A DNA stretch of 64,000 nucleotides from Paenibacillus herberti (GCF_002233675.1 NZ_NMUQ01000002.1:823262-887261); one strand, 5' to 3'. Counted from the stretch's first letter, positions 53,794-63,716 are shown. Numbers and translations: made by a program. The notes: a model not told the origin generated them from the letters alone.

Positions 53794-54642
53794 TCAGGAC
53801 TTTAAAAGGTCCAAAATCCGTTCCAGGTCCTGCTTGTTGTAATAGGCCAGCTCAATTTTCCCGCGCTCGCGGGATGCTTTGATTTTGACCGAGGTTTTGA
53901 ATCTCTCCCTCAGGTTCTCTTCCAACTCTTCCAGATAAGGGTCGCGCTTCTGCAGCTTATTTTTAGCCGCAGTAGGCTCCAACGGTTTCTTATCCAGCGT
54001 TTGGATCGCCTGCTCAAGCTCGCGTACACTCCACTCACTTGATATAGCCTGCTTAGCCAGCTCCTTGCGCAGCTTGTCTTCTTTGAGTCCTGCCAGAGCA
54101 CGCGCATGTCCCATCGATAATGTTCCACGTGAAACATTATCCTTGATCTCAGACGGCAAGCTCAACAGACGTAGGAAGTTGGCGATATGGGAACGGGATT
54201 TACCGACCTTAAGTGAAAGCTCCTCTTGCGTTAAATTGAACTTGTCCATGATGGCATGATAAGCAGCCGCCAGATCAATCGCGTTCAAATCCTCACGCTG
54301 AAGATTCTCGATGAGGGCGATTTCCATCGCCTGCTGATCCGTGAAGCTACGAATAACAGCCGGTATGCTTTTCAGCCCACAAAGCTGAGAGGCACGGAAA
54401 CGACGTTCACCAGCAATGATTTCGTAACCCTTAAGCACGGATCGAACGAGAATCGGTTGAATGACGCCATGCTGCTTGATCGATTCCGCCAGTTCATGAA
54501 TGGATTCATCATGGAAGGTTATCCTTGGCTGATACGGGTTCGGGCGTAGCTGCTTCAGGTCGATCTCGACCACCTTGTCACCTTCTTGGATCGAAAGAGA
54601 CGGAATGAGCGCATCCAGTCCTCTACCTAGCCGCTTGCTCAT
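53794..54642 (-). CDS. parB: Chromosome-partitioning protein ParB (Spo0J)
   Basis: A 282-residue CTP-dependent clamp that loads at parS and spreads on DNA. N-terminal ParB/Srx domain with LRPNPYQPR and the CTP-motif region [19 protein letters not shown] (GERRFRA), then the helix-turn-helix ([27 protein letters not shown]) and C-terminal dimerisation. It overlaps parA by 20 bases, so the two are coupled. A perfect parS lies inside its own coding sequence (54121-54136). Length and position are standard for the soj-spo0J pair next to oriC. Confidence 0.97.
   Translation of the reverse strand: MSKRLGRGLDALIPSLSIQEGDKVVEIDLKQLRPNPYQPRITFHDESIHELAESIKQHGVIQPILVRSVLKGYEIIAGERRFRASQLCGLKSIPAVIRSFTDQQAMEIALIENLQREDLNAIDLAAAYHAIMDKFNLTQEELSLKVGKSRSHIANFLRLLSLPSEIKDNVSRGTLSMGHARALAGLKEDKLRKELAKQAISSEWSVRELEQAIQTLDKKPLEPTAAKNKLQKRDPYLEELEENLRERFKTSVKIKASRERGKIELAYYNKQDLERILDLLKS
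54121..54136. promoter_or_regulatory. parS centromere site
   Basis: TGTTCCACGTGAAACA, a perfect match to the Bacillus-type parS consensus TGTTnCACGTGAAACA, within parB. ParB loads here and condensin is recruited. Confidence 0.95.
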
Positions 54643-55396
54643 ATTGAATCACTTCCTTCGCCAGTTCGAGATAAACTTCGGCGCCTTTGGAACGAGGATC
54701 GTAAGTAATGATAGCCTGTCCATGAGACGGCGCCTCACTCAGACGCACATTCCTTGGGATGATCGTTTGATACACCTTTTGTTGGAAGTACTTTTTGACT
54801 TCCTCTATAACCTGGATACCCAGATTTGTACGAGCATCGAACATCGTCAACAGTACGCCTTCAATTTTTAGCGATGTATTGAGATGTTTTTGGACGAGCC
54901 GAACCGTATTGAGTAGCTGGCTTAGCCCTTCCAACGCGTAGTATTCACACTGAATAGGAATAATGACAGAATCAGCCGCCGTCAAAGAGTTAATAGTAAG
55001 AATGCCAAGCGATGGCGGGCAATCGATTAAAATATAATCGTATTCCTGCCGCAGCTGCGAGAGCGACTTTTTAAGCCTAACTTCGCGAGAGATAGTCGGG
55101 ACCAGCTCGATTTCCGCTCCAGCCAATTGAATCGTAGCGGGAATGATGCTTAAATTGGGAACCGCAGTTGGCGTGACCGCATCATGAGGATCCACTTCAT
55201 TGATCAAGACGTCGTAAATACTATTTTCCACATCAGCCTTATTAATGCCGACGCCGCTGGTCGTGTTGCCTTGCGGGTCAATATCAACTAGCAGCACCTT
55301 CTTCCCTAAGGAAGCGAGGCATGCCCCCAGATTAACGGATGTGGTCGTTTTACCGACCCCGCCCTTCTGGTTCGTTATGGCGATTATTTTGGACAA
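54623..55396 (-). CDS. parA: Chromosome-partitioning ATPase ParA (Soj)
   Basis: A 257-residue deviant-Walker ATPase with [28 protein letters not shown] and [19 protein letters not shown]. With ParB it organises origins and, in its dimer form, influences DnaA. TTG at 55396 follows GAGGTG at six bases; the visible frame to 55429 adds an 11-residue stretch without support. It precedes parB with overlapping ends. About 348 bases of non-coding DNA lie upstream. Confidence 0.96.
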   Translation of the reverse strand: MSKIIAITNQKGGVGKTTTSVNLGACLASLGKKVLLVDIDPQGNTTSGVGINKADVENSIYDVLINEVDPHDAVTPTAVPNLSIIPATIQLAGAEIELVPTISREVRLKKSLSQLRQEYDYILIDCPPSLGILTINSLTAADSVIIPIQCEYYALEGLSQLLNTVRLVQKHLNTSLKIEGVLLTMFDARTNLGIQVIEEVKKYFQQKVYQTIIPRNVRLSEAPSHGQAIITYDPRSKGAEVYLELAKEVIQYEQAAR

Positions 55397-55744
55397 CCTT
55401 GTCACCTCAATATTCCCAATCTCGTACAACTGTTCCTACTGCACAATCAAAGATCCGGTATTCACAACCGGGTAGCGTTTGCACAAATAAGTCTGAGGTA
55501 CGGCGGCCGTAGATGCTGGTAGGCTGGAATCGCCCACACTGTCGAACAATGTATAAAACATGGCCATCTAAAGATAAAAAAAAGCGGCTGCTGCCGCTTA
55601 TCCTGCGAATCAAGAAGATAGCTGTGGGCAGTTTTGTCGGCATTGTCATGATGAATTCCGCCCGCGTCGCGCATAAAACGCGTCAATCAAGATGAATTAA
55701 GTATAAAGGAAACCTTCACGGAATGAAACGGCTTGCGCGGGGAT
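55397..55744. other. Noncoding gap between noc and parA with terminator
   Basis: No gene. A short minus-strand terminator AAGCGGC agca GCCGCTT plus T-run (55576-55600) closes noc. The remaining sequence up to the parA start shows no recognised site. Confidence 0.6.
55576..55600 (-). terminator. Rho-independent terminator of noc
   Basis: Stem AAGCGGC/GCCGCTT with TTTTTTT on the minus strand. Confidence 0.75.
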
Positions 55745-56566
55745 TCAACGCTTCGGAATTTTAATGATGATCTCGTAATGATCCTCATAGTCCTTCTCGT
55801 CCGTTTTGATCTGGAGCCCGGAGCCCGACACCATATCAATGGATTGACGGATCGTATTTAAGGCCAGACGAACATCTTTCGTAAAGGAGACTCGCTTCGA
55901 CTTTTTGGCTTTGGACGTTTCTTTGTAAAAGGCGACTCTCGCCTCGGTCTGCTTGACATTAAGCTCCTTGGACAACACGTCTTCAAGCACCTTCTGTTGC
56001 AACTCGGTGGAATCAAGAGCAAGCAGAGACCTTGCATGACGCTCCGTAATTTTGCGCTGGGTAAGGGCCCTCTTAACCGGCTCACTCAGGCCGAGTAATC
56101 GGATCTTGTTTGCAATTGTCGATTGACTCTTACCAAGACGTTGAGCCAGGCTTTCCTGTGTCAGACTATGCAGATCAATTAACTTCTGGTAGGCTACCGC
56201 TTCTTCAATCGCGCTCAAGCCTTCGCGTTGCAGATTCTCAATCAACGCAATCGAGGCTGCTTGGGAATCATTGAATTCCCGAACTATGGCTGGAATCGTC
56301 TCCAGGCCTAGCTTCGTGACAGCACGCCAACGACGCTCACCAGCGATGATTTCATAACGGTCGCCTCTGAGACGGACGACGATCGGCTGAATGACGCCAT
56401 GTGTACGAATCGTCTGGCTCAGCTCTTCAATTCTCTCGTCATCAAAGATCGTTCTCGGCTGATACGGACTTGTATCAATGCTGCCGATGGGAATTTGCTT
56501 GACCTCATCTAGAGCAGCCTTCGGGTCGGTCAGCCCGAAAAGCCGGGAAAATTGTTCTTTCATCAT
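55745..56566 (-). CDS. noc: Nucleoid occlusion protein Noc
   Basis: A 273-residue ParB paralogue that binds Noc sites, anchors to the membrane and prevents division over the nucleoid. N-terminal [12 protein letters not shown] matches the short amphipathic start of Noc; then [58 protein letters not shown] and the helix-turn-helix [27 protein letters not shown]. Chosen start 56566, seven bases after GGTGG; a frame open to 56908 upstream is not coding-like. Length is close to the 283-residue Bacillus Noc. Upstream lies a 28-bp palindrome. Confidence 0.93.
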   Translation of the reverse strand: MMKEQFSRLFGLTDPKAALDEVKQIPIGSIDTSPYQPRTIFDDERIEELSQTIRTHGVIQPIVVRLRGDRYEIIAGERRWRAVTKLGLETIPAIVREFNDSQAASIALIENLQREGLSAIEEAVAYQKLIDLHSLTQESLAQRLGKSQSTIANKIRLLGLSEPVKRALTQRKITERHARSLLALDSTELQQKVLEDVLSKELNVKQTEARVAFYKETSKAKKSKRVSFTKDVRLALNTIRQSIDMVSGSGLQIKTDEKDYEDHYEIIIKIPKR

Positions 56567-57002
56567 TCTACAACCACCCGAATTCAATGTGCCAATGTCC
56601 TTGCTGTAGGATTCCGTGTTGCGGCCGCGCTGGACTTGCTTGGCCCCCAAAGTCACGGATGCGGCACCAGCACCATACTTCTTCTTCACGCTTCCTTCTG
56701 GAAGCGGATGGTCACGGCTATTTCGTGCAGCACGGGCAGATTGGAATGCGGCTCCTGCAAAGAACGGCCGAATAAGGCTGCGCGTCAAGTCTTCCCTGCC
56801 TGTGAAGGCCGGAAGCATCGCCTCGCGAATCGAGAGCACGCATCCAAACATCACTCTTTCCAATTCGTTGAAGGTCCTTAAATATCCTGCTGGATTTCGC
56901 GTTTGCAAGAAGTTTTCACAACTTGCACCTTCTCATCTATGTTCCACGTGGAACATAGATGGAATCTCAGAGGGCAGCTAGCCCTCTTTTAAAGAGCTGA
57001 TC
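56567..57002. other. 436-base noc upstream region
   Basis: No gene accepted. The noc frame is open throughout, but the composition is not protein-like and no start is supported. It holds the 28-bp palindrome at 56934-56961 and must carry the noc promoter. Confidence 0.5.
56934..56961. promoter_or_regulatory. 28-bp palindrome containing parS-like TGTTCCACGTGGAACA
   Basis: Perfect inverted repeat CATCTATGTTCCACGTGGAACATAGATG. Its centre TGTTCCACGTGGAACA differs from parS by one base in the right half (GGAACA for GAAACA) and is fully symmetric, so ParB is the likeliest binder; it is not like the Noc site ATTTCCCGGGAAAT. Placed between rsmG and noc, it is probably a second parS. Confidence 0.8.
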
Positions 57003-57728
57003 TCATTTTTGCAAAGGCTGTTTCAGCGGCACGCCCGCCTTACGTGGATAAGCCTTGGGCGTTGAATCTGTTTTACGAATCAAAACGATCGCGCGTTCCG
57101 ATTGTTCATCGGGAAGTCGCAGCGTCTCAACCTTGTCGAACTGACCGCGCAGCTCACGGATCGCATAACGGGCTTCATCGAGTTCTTCCTGTGGCTGAGC
57201 TCCCTTCATCGCGGCGAAAACGCCACCCTTTTGCACGAAAGGCAAGCATAGCTCGCTCAGCCCGGCTAGACGCGCCACAGCGCGAGCTGTGACAATCGCG
57301 TAGCGATCACGATGCTGCGGCAAACGAGCAATATCCTCAGCCCGGCCATGCACACACTCGACCCCCTCCAGTCCAAGCTCCTCGCATACATGCTTGAGGA
57401 ATGTAATTCGCTTATTGAGCGAATCCACAATGGTTATTTTCAGATGAGGGAAGAAAATTTTAAGTGGTAAACTCGGAAAACCGGCTCCAGAACCTATATC
57501 GGCCAAACTTGGAGTCGACGACAGGTCGAGGTAGAAGGCAAGCGTAACGGAATCATAAAAATGCTTCTCGAACACCGCATCGCGCTCTGTAATCCCGGTC
57601 AAGTTCATCTTCTCGTTCCATTCCACGAGCAGCTCATAATAACGTTGAAACTGCTCCATTTGCCGAACTGAGAGCGGGATGCCCCGCTCTTCCAACCTAG
57701 CGCGAAAGCTATCCATAACTAAGTCCAT
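57003..57728 (-). CDS. rsmG: 16S rRNA (guanine527-N7)-methyltransferase RsmG
   Basis: A 241-residue SAM-dependent methyltransferase modifying G527 in 16S rRNA. Motifs: LVEWNEKMNLTGIT, DIGSGAGFPSLPLKIFFP (SAM-binding), VDSLNKRITFLKHV and VTARAVARLAGLSELCLPFVQKGG. It begins one base before the mnmG stop, so the two are coupled. Confidence 0.97.
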   Translation of the reverse strand: MDLVMDSFRARLEERGIPLSVRQMEQFQRYYELLVEWNEKMNLTGITERDAVFEKHFYDSVTLAFYLDLSSTPSLADIGSGAGFPSLPLKIFFPHLKITIVDSLNKRITFLKHVCEELGLEGVECVHGRAEDIARLPQHRDRYAIVTARAVARLAGLSELCLPFVQKGGVFAAMKGAQPQEELDEARYAIRELRGQFDKVETLRLPDEQSERAIVLIRKTDSTPKAYPRKAGVPLKQPLQK

Positions 57729-59617
57729 TAAGAACTCCTCGCAGCGCGGGTGCGGCTATAATGATCCAAATGCACGAGCAGAATAGAAATATCTGCTGGT
57801 GTAACACCAGCAATTCGCGAAGCTTGACCGATATTCAGCGGACGAATCGTACCGAGCTTTTGCTTCGCTTCGGAAGCTAGCCCATGAACGAGACTATAGT
57901 TGATATCATCTGGAATTTTCTTCTTTTCCATCTTGCCAAGTCGCTCTACTTGCAGCTGTTGCTTCTCTATATAACCGGCATACTTGACCTGGATCTCAAC
58001 CTGCTCTTTCATGTCCTCGCTAAGCTCGTTAGGAGCAGGTGCGAACGGCTCCACCTGTGCATAAGAGATTTCTGGACGGCGCAGCAAGGTGAGTGCATCA
58101 ATCGTATTTTGCAAAGGAGTCGAATTGAATTCGCGAAGCATAGCCTCGGCTTCCTCCGGACGGATTTTGACCGTGCGAAGTCTTGCAAGCTCTCCCTCTA
58201 CGAGGGATTTTTTCTCCAGGAATTTGGCATAGCGCTCTTCGCTAATCAGTCCGATTTCATAGCCGGTCGGCGTAAGCCGCAGATCCGCGTTGTCATGGCG
58301 CAACAACAGTCGGTACTCCGCCCGGGAGGTGAGCAGTCGGTAAGGCTCATTTGTACCTTTGGTAACCAGATCGTCAATCAAAACGCCGATATAACCTTGC
58401 GAGCGCTCAACGATGACCGGATCTTTGCCTTGCACTTTGCGAGCTGCATTGATGCCGGCGATGACACCTTGTCCAGCCGCTTCTTCGTAGCCTGATGTTC
58501 CATTGATTTGACCGGCGGTGAACAAGCCCGGCAGCACCTTTGTCTCCAGCGAAGGCCATAACTGCGTCGGCACGACCGCATCGTACTCAATTGCATAACC
58601 AGTGCGCATCATCTCAACCTTTTCCAGACCAGGAATAGAGCGCAGAATACCAAGCTGTACATCTTCCGGCATACTTGTCGACAAGCCCTGAACATAGTAC
58701 TCCGAGGTGTTTTTACCTTCAGGCTCCAAGAAAATCTGATGTTTCGGCTTATCCGCAAAACGTACAATTTTGTCCTCAATCGACGGGCAATAACGCGGGC
58801 CTGTTCCCTCTATGACGCCAGAAAACATCGGTGCGCGATGCAGATTGTCGTTGATGATGCGATGCGTATCCTCAGATGTGTATGTTAGCCAGCATGGCAG
58901 CTGCTCATTGTTCGCATATTCGGTCTCAAACGAGAAGAACTTTGGCTTGTCGTCGCCCGGCTGGATTTCCATTTTGGAAAAATCGATGCTGTCCTTGTGG
59001 ACGCGAGGAGGTGTACCGGTTTTGAAGCGCACGAGCTCAAAGCCGTTCTCCTTGAGCGACTGAGACAACCTCAGCGATGGCTGCTGGTTGTTAGGGCCAC
59101 TTTCGTAAATCAGTTCACCCATGATCACCTTGCCGCGCAAATAGGTGCCGGTCGTCACGACAACCGACTTAGCCCGATACTTCGCACCAGTCTTAGTAAT
59201 GACACCTACGCAGACTCCATCCTCTACGATAAGCTCCTCCGCCATGCCTTGACGAAGCGTCAATCGAGGCGTTTCCTCAATCGTTTTCTTCATCATATGC
59301 TGGTACTCAAATTTATCTGCTTGAGCACGCAGTGCATGAACAGCTGGTCCTTTGCCGGTATTCAGCATCCTCATTTGAATATAAGTTTTGTCGATATTGC
59401 GGCCCATCTCGCCGCCAAGTGCATCGATCTCGCGGACAACATGCCCTTTGGCAGGGCCGCCGATGGAAGGATTACATGGCATGAAAGCGACCATATCCAA
59501 ATTAATTGTGAGCAGCAGCGTCTCACAGCCCATCCGGGCAGCAGCCAGCGCTGCCTCGCAGCCGGCATGGCCGGCGCCAATGACGAGGACATCATACTGT
59601 CCTGCAGCATAACTCAT
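57728..59617 (-). CDS. mnmG: tRNA uridine-5-carboxymethylaminomethyl modification protein MnmG (GidA)
   Basis: A 629-residue FAD enzyme that, with MnmE, modifies the wobble uridine in several tRNAs. FAD-binding motif [83 protein letters not shown]; and C-terminal [20 protein letters not shown]. Length and motifs are complete. It overlaps the rsmG start and is 216 bases from mnmE. Confidence 0.98.
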   Translation of the reverse strand: MSYAAGQYDVLVIGAGHAGCEAALAAARMGCETLLLTINLDMVAFMPCNPSIGGPAKGHVVREIDALGGEMGRNIDKTYIQMRMLNTGKGPAVHALRAQADKFEYQHMMKKTIEETPRLTLRQGMAEELIVEDGVCVGVITKTGAKYRAKSVVVTTGTYLRGKVIMGELIYESGPNNQQPSLRLSQSLKENGFELVRFKTGTPPRVHKDSIDFSKMEIQPGDDKPKFFSFETEYANNEQLPCWLTYTSEDTHRIINDNLHRAPMFSGVIEGTGPRYCPSIEDKIVRFADKPKHQIFLEPEGKNTSEYYVQGLSTSMPEDVQLGILRSIPGLEKVEMMRTGYAIEYDAVVPTQLWPSLETKVLPGLFTAGQINGTSGYEEAAGQGVIAGINAARKVQGKDPVIVERSQGYIGVLIDDLVTKGTNEPYRLLTSRAEYRLLLRHDNADLRLTPTGYEIGLISEERYAKFLEKKSLVEGELARLRTVKIRPEEAEAMLREFNSTPLQNTIDALTLLRRPEISYAQVEPFAPAPNELSEDMKEQVEIQVKYAGYIEKQQLQVERLGKMEKKKIPDDINYSLVHGLASEAKQKLGTIRPLNIGQASRIAGVTPADISILLVHLDHYSRTRAARSS

Positions 59618-59833
59618 TTTTCAAACCTCCTGGTCGGAATTAGCAGGAAACCACCCCGCCTCTCCCTCTTTTATGAAAATAGGTTTTCAATTCCAGCATT
59701 CGACGGCATTTAGCGGCATCCCCTGTTGCTTGCTGCCGCTTGCCAGTTATTTATGTTTAATGATGTCGCCTGTTTATCCCCAGCTACATCCTGATTTCAA
59801 TTCTAACTCAATCATTTATCCCCATGTGGACAA
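59618..59833. other. mnmE-mnmG gap with two TTATCCCCA boxes
   Basis: TTATCCCCA occurs at 59774-59782 and 59816-59824, each one change from the DnaA box TTATCCACA. The gap is AT-rich and has no gene. Their role is unclear. Confidence 0.6.
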
Positions 59834-61216
59834 TTACTTGCCCAAACAGAATTGCGAGAATATCTGATCGATCAGCGACTCGCCGGCCGTGTCACCTACG
59901 ATTTCGCCAAGCAGCTCCCAGGCCGCCCGTACATCCAACTGAACCATATCAATTGGAATACCGTCTGCGGTTGCGCTGACTGCATCATTCAACGCGTCTG
60001 CAGCTCGATGCAACAATGAAATATGACGCGCATTGCTGACATAGGTCAGATCGGCGCCTTCCAGCTGTCCTTCAAAAAATAGCTCGCGAATGGCCTGCTC
60101 CAGATCTTCCAATCCTTGCTCCTGAAGTACGGACATTGGCACAATGCGGCTATTCGGCAACGCGGTCCGAACTTCCTCGACATCAAGCCGCTCGGGGAGA
60201 TCCGTTTTGTTGATTATAAGAATAACTTGTCTGTTGGCAAGCTTGCCGAGCAGCTCCCGCTCATCCCCATGCAGCGGCTCGTTCCGGTTCAACACCAGTA
60301 GCAGCAGCTCCGCTTCCTCAACCGCTGAATAGGAACGCTCCACACCGATTTTTTCCACCACATCCGTCGTTTCTCGAATGCCGGCCGTATCGAGCAGCCT
60401 AAGCGGAATACCTGATAATGTCACGTACTCTTCAATGACATCCCGAGTAGTACCCGGTATGTCCGTGACGATTGCCTTACTTTCCTGCACAAGCGCGTTC
60501 AACAGGGATGACTTGCCAACATTGGGCCTACCGACGATTGCCGTAGTGATACCTTCACGCAAAATCTTGCCTTCGGCTGCTGTCTGCAGCAGCTTGCGGA
60601 TCGCTTCCAGAGCGGAGCCGCAGCTATCCTTAATGTAGGAACTCGTCATTTCCTCCACATCATGCTCCGGATAATCGATGTTCACCTCGATATGGGCGAG
60701 CAGCTCGATCAAGCTATGACGCAGCGCTTGGATCCGTTTCGACAACGTTCCTTCGGCCTGTTTGAGCGCAACGGTATGCGAACGGTCGGACTTGGAGCGA
60801 ATCAAATCGATGACGGCTTCTGCCTGCGCCAGGTCAATTCGTCCGTTCAGGAAAGCGCGCTTCGTGAACTCACCCGGCTCCGCGACACGTAAATCTGGCT
60901 GGCGAAGTACCAGCTCAAGCACTTTGCGCGCTGCGATCAGCCCACCATGCACTCCGATTTCCACGACATCCTCTGCCGTGAACGAACGTGGACCTTTCAT
61001 CACCGTGACGAGCACTTCCTCAATTGCCTCGCCACTATCTACATCCACAATATGACCATACGTGACGGTATGACTCGCCGCTTCAGTCAATTTCTGCCGC
61101 GATTTTAGAATTCCACTAATGCTCGGCACCGCTTGCGGCCCACTGACACGAATGATCGCGATTCCGCCCTCACCGAGCGCCGTTGCTATTGCAGCTATCG
61201 TTTCTTGCATCAACAT
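59834..61216 (-). CDS. mnmE: tRNA-modifying GTPase MnmE (TrmE)
   Basis: A 460-residue GTPase partner of MnmG. Tetrahydrofolate-binding N-domain, helical domain and inserted G domain with GRPNVGKSSLLNAL (G1), DIPGTTRD, DTAGIRETTDVVE (G3) and NKTDLPE (G4). The C-terminal tail is FCLGK, with the conserved catalytic Cys. The start at 61216 has GAGGTGAG 11 bases upstream; ATG 61210 is the alternative. The gene is followed by mnmG; upstream is only a 152-base gap to yidC. Confidence 0.97.
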   Translation of the reverse strand: MLMQETIAAIATALGEGGIAIIRVSGPQAVPSISGILKSRQKLTEAASHTVTYGHIVDVDSGEAIEEVLVTVMKGPRSFTAEDVVEIGVHGGLIAARKVLELVLRQPDLRVAEPGEFTKRAFLNGRIDLAQAEAVIDLIRSKSDRSHTVALKQAEGTLSKRIQALRHSLIELLAHIEVNIDYPEHDVEEMTSSYIKDSCGSALEAIRKLLQTAAEGKILREGITTAIVGRPNVGKSSLLNALVQESKAIVTDIPGTTRDVIEEYVTLSGIPLRLLDTAGIRETTDVVEKIGVERSYSAVEEAELLLLVLNRNEPLHGDERELLGKLANRQVILIINKTDLPERLDVEEVRTALPNSRIVPMSVLQEQGLEDLEQAIRELFFEGQLEGADLTYVSNARHISLLHRAADALNDAVSATADGIPIDMVQLDVRAAWELLGEIVGDTAGESLIDQIFSQFCLGK

Positions 61217-61368
61217 AATGGAGAAGACTCACCTCGTTAGTCAGCCATAAGCATCAGCTCGCGAGGAGCAGAGAGGCTGGCCGCATGATGGCAAAAAAGC
61301 AATGACTATAAGAGCCATTGCCGCCGAATTGGAACTTTATTCATAAAAAGGCCGAGGCCTGTCCATCC
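61217..61368. other. 152-base gap where jag normally lies
   Basis: No gene is present between yidC and mnmE. In most Bacillales a jag gene of about 200-400 codons sits here. Confidence 0.7.
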
Positions 61369-62247
61369 TTACTTGCCTTTAAGGGAGACAGCCGCTTTGC
61401 CTTTTCCTTTGTTTTTGCTCTTGTTATTACTGGTGTTGTTGCCATTTCCATTATCCTTCTTCGGATCGTTGCCTTTGTTATCCGAATTGCGGACGTACAG
61501 GAAGTAGTTCTGGATGATCGTGTAGATGTTCGTGTACACCCAGTACAACGGGAGCGCGGAAGGGAGATTCCAAGCCATAACCAGAATCAGAACAGGGAAG
61601 ACGAGCATAATCGTATTCATCATCTGCATCTGTGGATTGGCTGGCTGGGACTTCTGCATCATCTTAGTCTGCACATATGTGGTAATCGCCGCAATAATCG
61701 CCAAGATGCGCCATTGATCGGGCTCGCCAAGTTGCAGCCATAGGAATTCATGCGTCTTAATGGCGCCATTATAGTAGATAGAGTTATACAGCGCGATAAA
61801 GATCGGCATCTGAATCAGCAGCGGTAAACACCCAGCAATCGGGTTCACTTTGTTCTGCTGGAACAGCTTCATCGTCTCTTCTTGCTGCTTCTGCGGATTA
61901 TCTGCAAACTTCTTACGGAGCTCGGCTAACTCAGGCTGAATGGCCTGCATCGCTTTGGAGCTGCGGTATTGCTTCAGCGTCAATGGTAAAATTAGCGTAC
62001 GCACGATAATAACCATGAGCAAGATAGCTAATCCGTATTGACCGTTAAACCAGCTCGCGAATTCATCCAGAGCATAGGAGAAGTAATAAACGACGTTAGC
62101 TTCCCACCAGTTTCCATTTGCTTTCAGTTGCTCGGTCGTTGTTGCTTTTGACGGATCTGGCATGCATCCCGAGAGGAGTGCTACCAATGAGATCAGGGAG
62201 AGCATGACCAGCCATTTGCGTTTTGAAGTAAAGCGCGAAAAAAACAT
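61369..62247 (-). CDS. yidC: Membrane protein insertase YidC (SpoIIIJ type)
   Basis: A 292-residue insertase that inserts proteins into the membrane with or without Sec. It is a lipoprotein: MLSLISLVALLSGCMPD with lipobox LSGC. Conserved segments YGLAILLMVIIVRTLILPLTLKQYRSSKAMQAIQPELAELRKKF and LPLLIQMPIFIALYNSIYY are clear, including the arginine of the hydrophilic groove. The tail is basic. Followed by rnpA and rpmH upstream; jag is missing downstream. SpoIIIJ homologues also act in sporulation; that role is inferred. Confidence 0.96.
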   Translation of the reverse strand: MFFSRFTSKRKWLVMLSLISLVALLSGCMPDPSKATTTEQLKANGNWWEANVVYYFSYALDEFASWFNGQYGLAILLMVIIVRTLILPLTLKQYRSSKAMQAIQPELAELRKKFADNPQKQQEETMKLFQQNKVNPIAGCLPLLIQMPIFIALYNSIYYNGAIKTHEFLWLQLGEPDQWRILAIIAAITTYVQTKMMQKSQPANPQMQMMNTIMLVFPVLILVMAWNLPSALPLYWVYTNIYTIIQNYFLYVRNSDNKGNDPKKDNGNGNNTSNNKSKNKGKGKAAVSLKGK

Positions 62248-62356
62248 GTAAATCTCCTCTCTGAAAGCCTGTCGCGTTTCAACCTAAACTATACCATATA
62301 AAACATGGCAAAGAAACAAGCCTAGAACGGTACAAAAACACCGTCTCCATGGGGGC

Positions 62357-62701
62357 TCAGCGGGACTTAAGCAGCCCAGCCTTGCGCAGCACATGCAGCA
62401 CGCTTCTCTCCAACTCTTTGGAGGATTTTCCGACAGCCCCGGCTCTAACGATCAGGATAAAGTCCGTATGGTTCACGATTTTCTCGACATGATGCCGTAC
62501 AATTTCCTTCACAACCCGACGCATCCGGTTGCGAACAACCGCGTTGCCGATCTTTTTGCTCGCCGAGATGCCAAGCCGGAATGGCTCCGCTTTCGGCTGA
62601 CGAGACCAATAAACGACAAACTGGCCATTGGCAAAGGATTTTCCGCCGCGATAAGTCCGGGCAAAATCCTCGCGCCTTCTAAGACGCCACTTTCTTTGCA
62701 T
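62357..62701 (-). CDS. rnpA: Ribonuclease P protein component
   Basis: A 114-residue basic protein that partners RNase P RNA in maturing tRNA 5' ends. Typical start MQRKWRLRRREDFARTYRGGKSFANGQFVVYW and core RFRLGISASKKIGNAVVRNRMRRVVKEIVRHH with the RNR motif. Start 62701 is chosen; 62737 is not supported. A hairpin-terminator at 62741 separates it from rpmH. Confidence 0.96.
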   Translation of the reverse strand: MQRKWRLRRREDFARTYRGGKSFANGQFVVYWSRQPKAEPFRLGISASKKIGNAVVRNRMRRVVKEIVRHHVEKIVNHTDFILIVRAGAVGKSSKELERSVLHVLRKAGLLKSR

Positions 62702-62740
62702 TAGTTCACCGACTCCACGAAATATCGATGCTGCCATTAC

Positions 62741-62770
62741 AAAAAAAAGACCACGCTAGGTGGTCTTTTT
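62741..62770. terminator. Bidirectional hairpin between rpmH and rnpA
   Basis: AAAAAAAAGACCAC gcta GGTGGTCTTTTT. It would terminate rpmH-derived transcripts before rnpA, so rnpA needs a promoter downstream, or partial readthrough. Confidence 0.75.
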
Positions 62771-62779
62771 CCACAAGCT

Positions 62780-62880
62780 AGAATTTATATCCGAATGGAA
62801 TGCATTCTCGCCTTGTCTTCGCAAAAGCATACCTCGTCCAAAGGACGGCGAAGCTATTTGCTTATTCGCCAGGCCGATCA
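62780..62880 (-). repeat. Dispersed repeat with translated KQIASPSFGRG-like pattern
   Basis: Minus-strand sequence reads NKQIASPSFGRGMLLRRQ in one frame but has no start or ribosome site. Shares the hairpin CGTCC aa GGACG and neighbouring features with the repeat at 50687-50813. Probably a chromosomal repeat of no coding function. Confidence 0.6.
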
Positions 62881-62937
62881 CTTTGATTCAGCAGGTCTGC
62901 CTAGCGAACACATTTGCATGTTTAAAGGATAGAGCAA

Positions 62938-63072
62938 TTAAGCGCTCAGTTTGCTGCGGCCCTTCTGGCGGCGTGCAGCCAGTACTTTGCGGCCGTTTTT
63001 CGAACTCATCCGTTTACGGAAGCCGTGAACCTTTTTACGCTTGCTCACATTAGGTCTGAAAGTCGGTCTCAT
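62938..63072 (-). CDS. rpmH: 50S ribosomal protein L34
   Basis: A 44-residue basic protein ([22 protein letters not shown], then [15 protein letters not shown]) of normal length. The start at 63072 follows GGGAGGTG; the frame to 63219 upstream is not coding. The rpmH promoter lies in the oriC region and the gene reads away from dnaA. Confidence 0.98.
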   Translation of the reverse strand: MRPTFRPNVSKRKKVHGFRKRMSSKNGRKVLAARRQKGRSKLSA

Positions 63073-63239
63073 TACATGCACCTCCCCGCTATAAGTATCG
63101 TTCGTCCAACTCGGGCGTCCGCCGCAGCGGATGCAGCAGAACCCGTGGACGATCGAATCATATTCGTCCGTGCTCAAGCAGTAATCCCGAGTTAAAAACG
63201 CCTTTTCCCATTTAACCACTTTGACTGTCGAAAGTCAAC

Positions 63240-63700
63240 CGGATCCTTCTTCTGTACACCTTTTAAAATGCTATCCACAACCGAATTTCAATTCCTTCAT
63301 CTATATTCTTGTGGATAACCAAGTTTGAGGTGGAACCCCGTCACTTTTTAGTAACATGTGTATAAATAAAATGACTTTTGGCGGGATTTGTCGAACTGCG
63401 CACAGCCTGTTAACAATATCTAGTGCTGTAGATAACTTTTATACACAAGCAGTAGAGATTGTGGATAATATTCCGCCACTCGTTGAAATAGAGCCTTTCT
63501 TTTGCTATGATAGATTTGTTTTTGTTGTGGACGGAGCGTAAATACAACTGGATTTATCAACAGCCTGTGGATAACATTGTGAACAACATGGTCCCCTTCT
63601 GTATAACCTTCATCAACAAGTCCCTGCATCTGTGGATGGATGAGCGGCTTACCCCAATAGAATCGACAGTATAACAAGTTTGGCCATCGTTACAACAGGG
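63240..63700. promoter_or_regulatory. Origin region with DnaA boxes (rpmH-dnaA gap)
   Basis: Clustered DnaA-box sequences: TATCCACAA (63272-63280), TGTGGATAA (63310-63318), TGTAGATAA (63427-63435), TGTGGATAA (63460-63468), TTATCAACA (63554-63562) and TGTGGATAA (63566-63574). This is the part of oriC upstream of dnaA. A second DnaA-box group is normally found between dnaA and dnaN, outside the window. Strand bias (almost all neighbouring genes leave from here) agrees. Confidence 0.9.
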
Positions 63701-63716
63701 ATAGGAGTGACCGTCT

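Noticed and set aside
56567-56908. 114-codon N-terminal extension of Noc
   Set aside because: Noc proteins start near MKxxFSRxFGL; the extension has no homology signature, and a Shine-Dalgarno is present at the shorter start.
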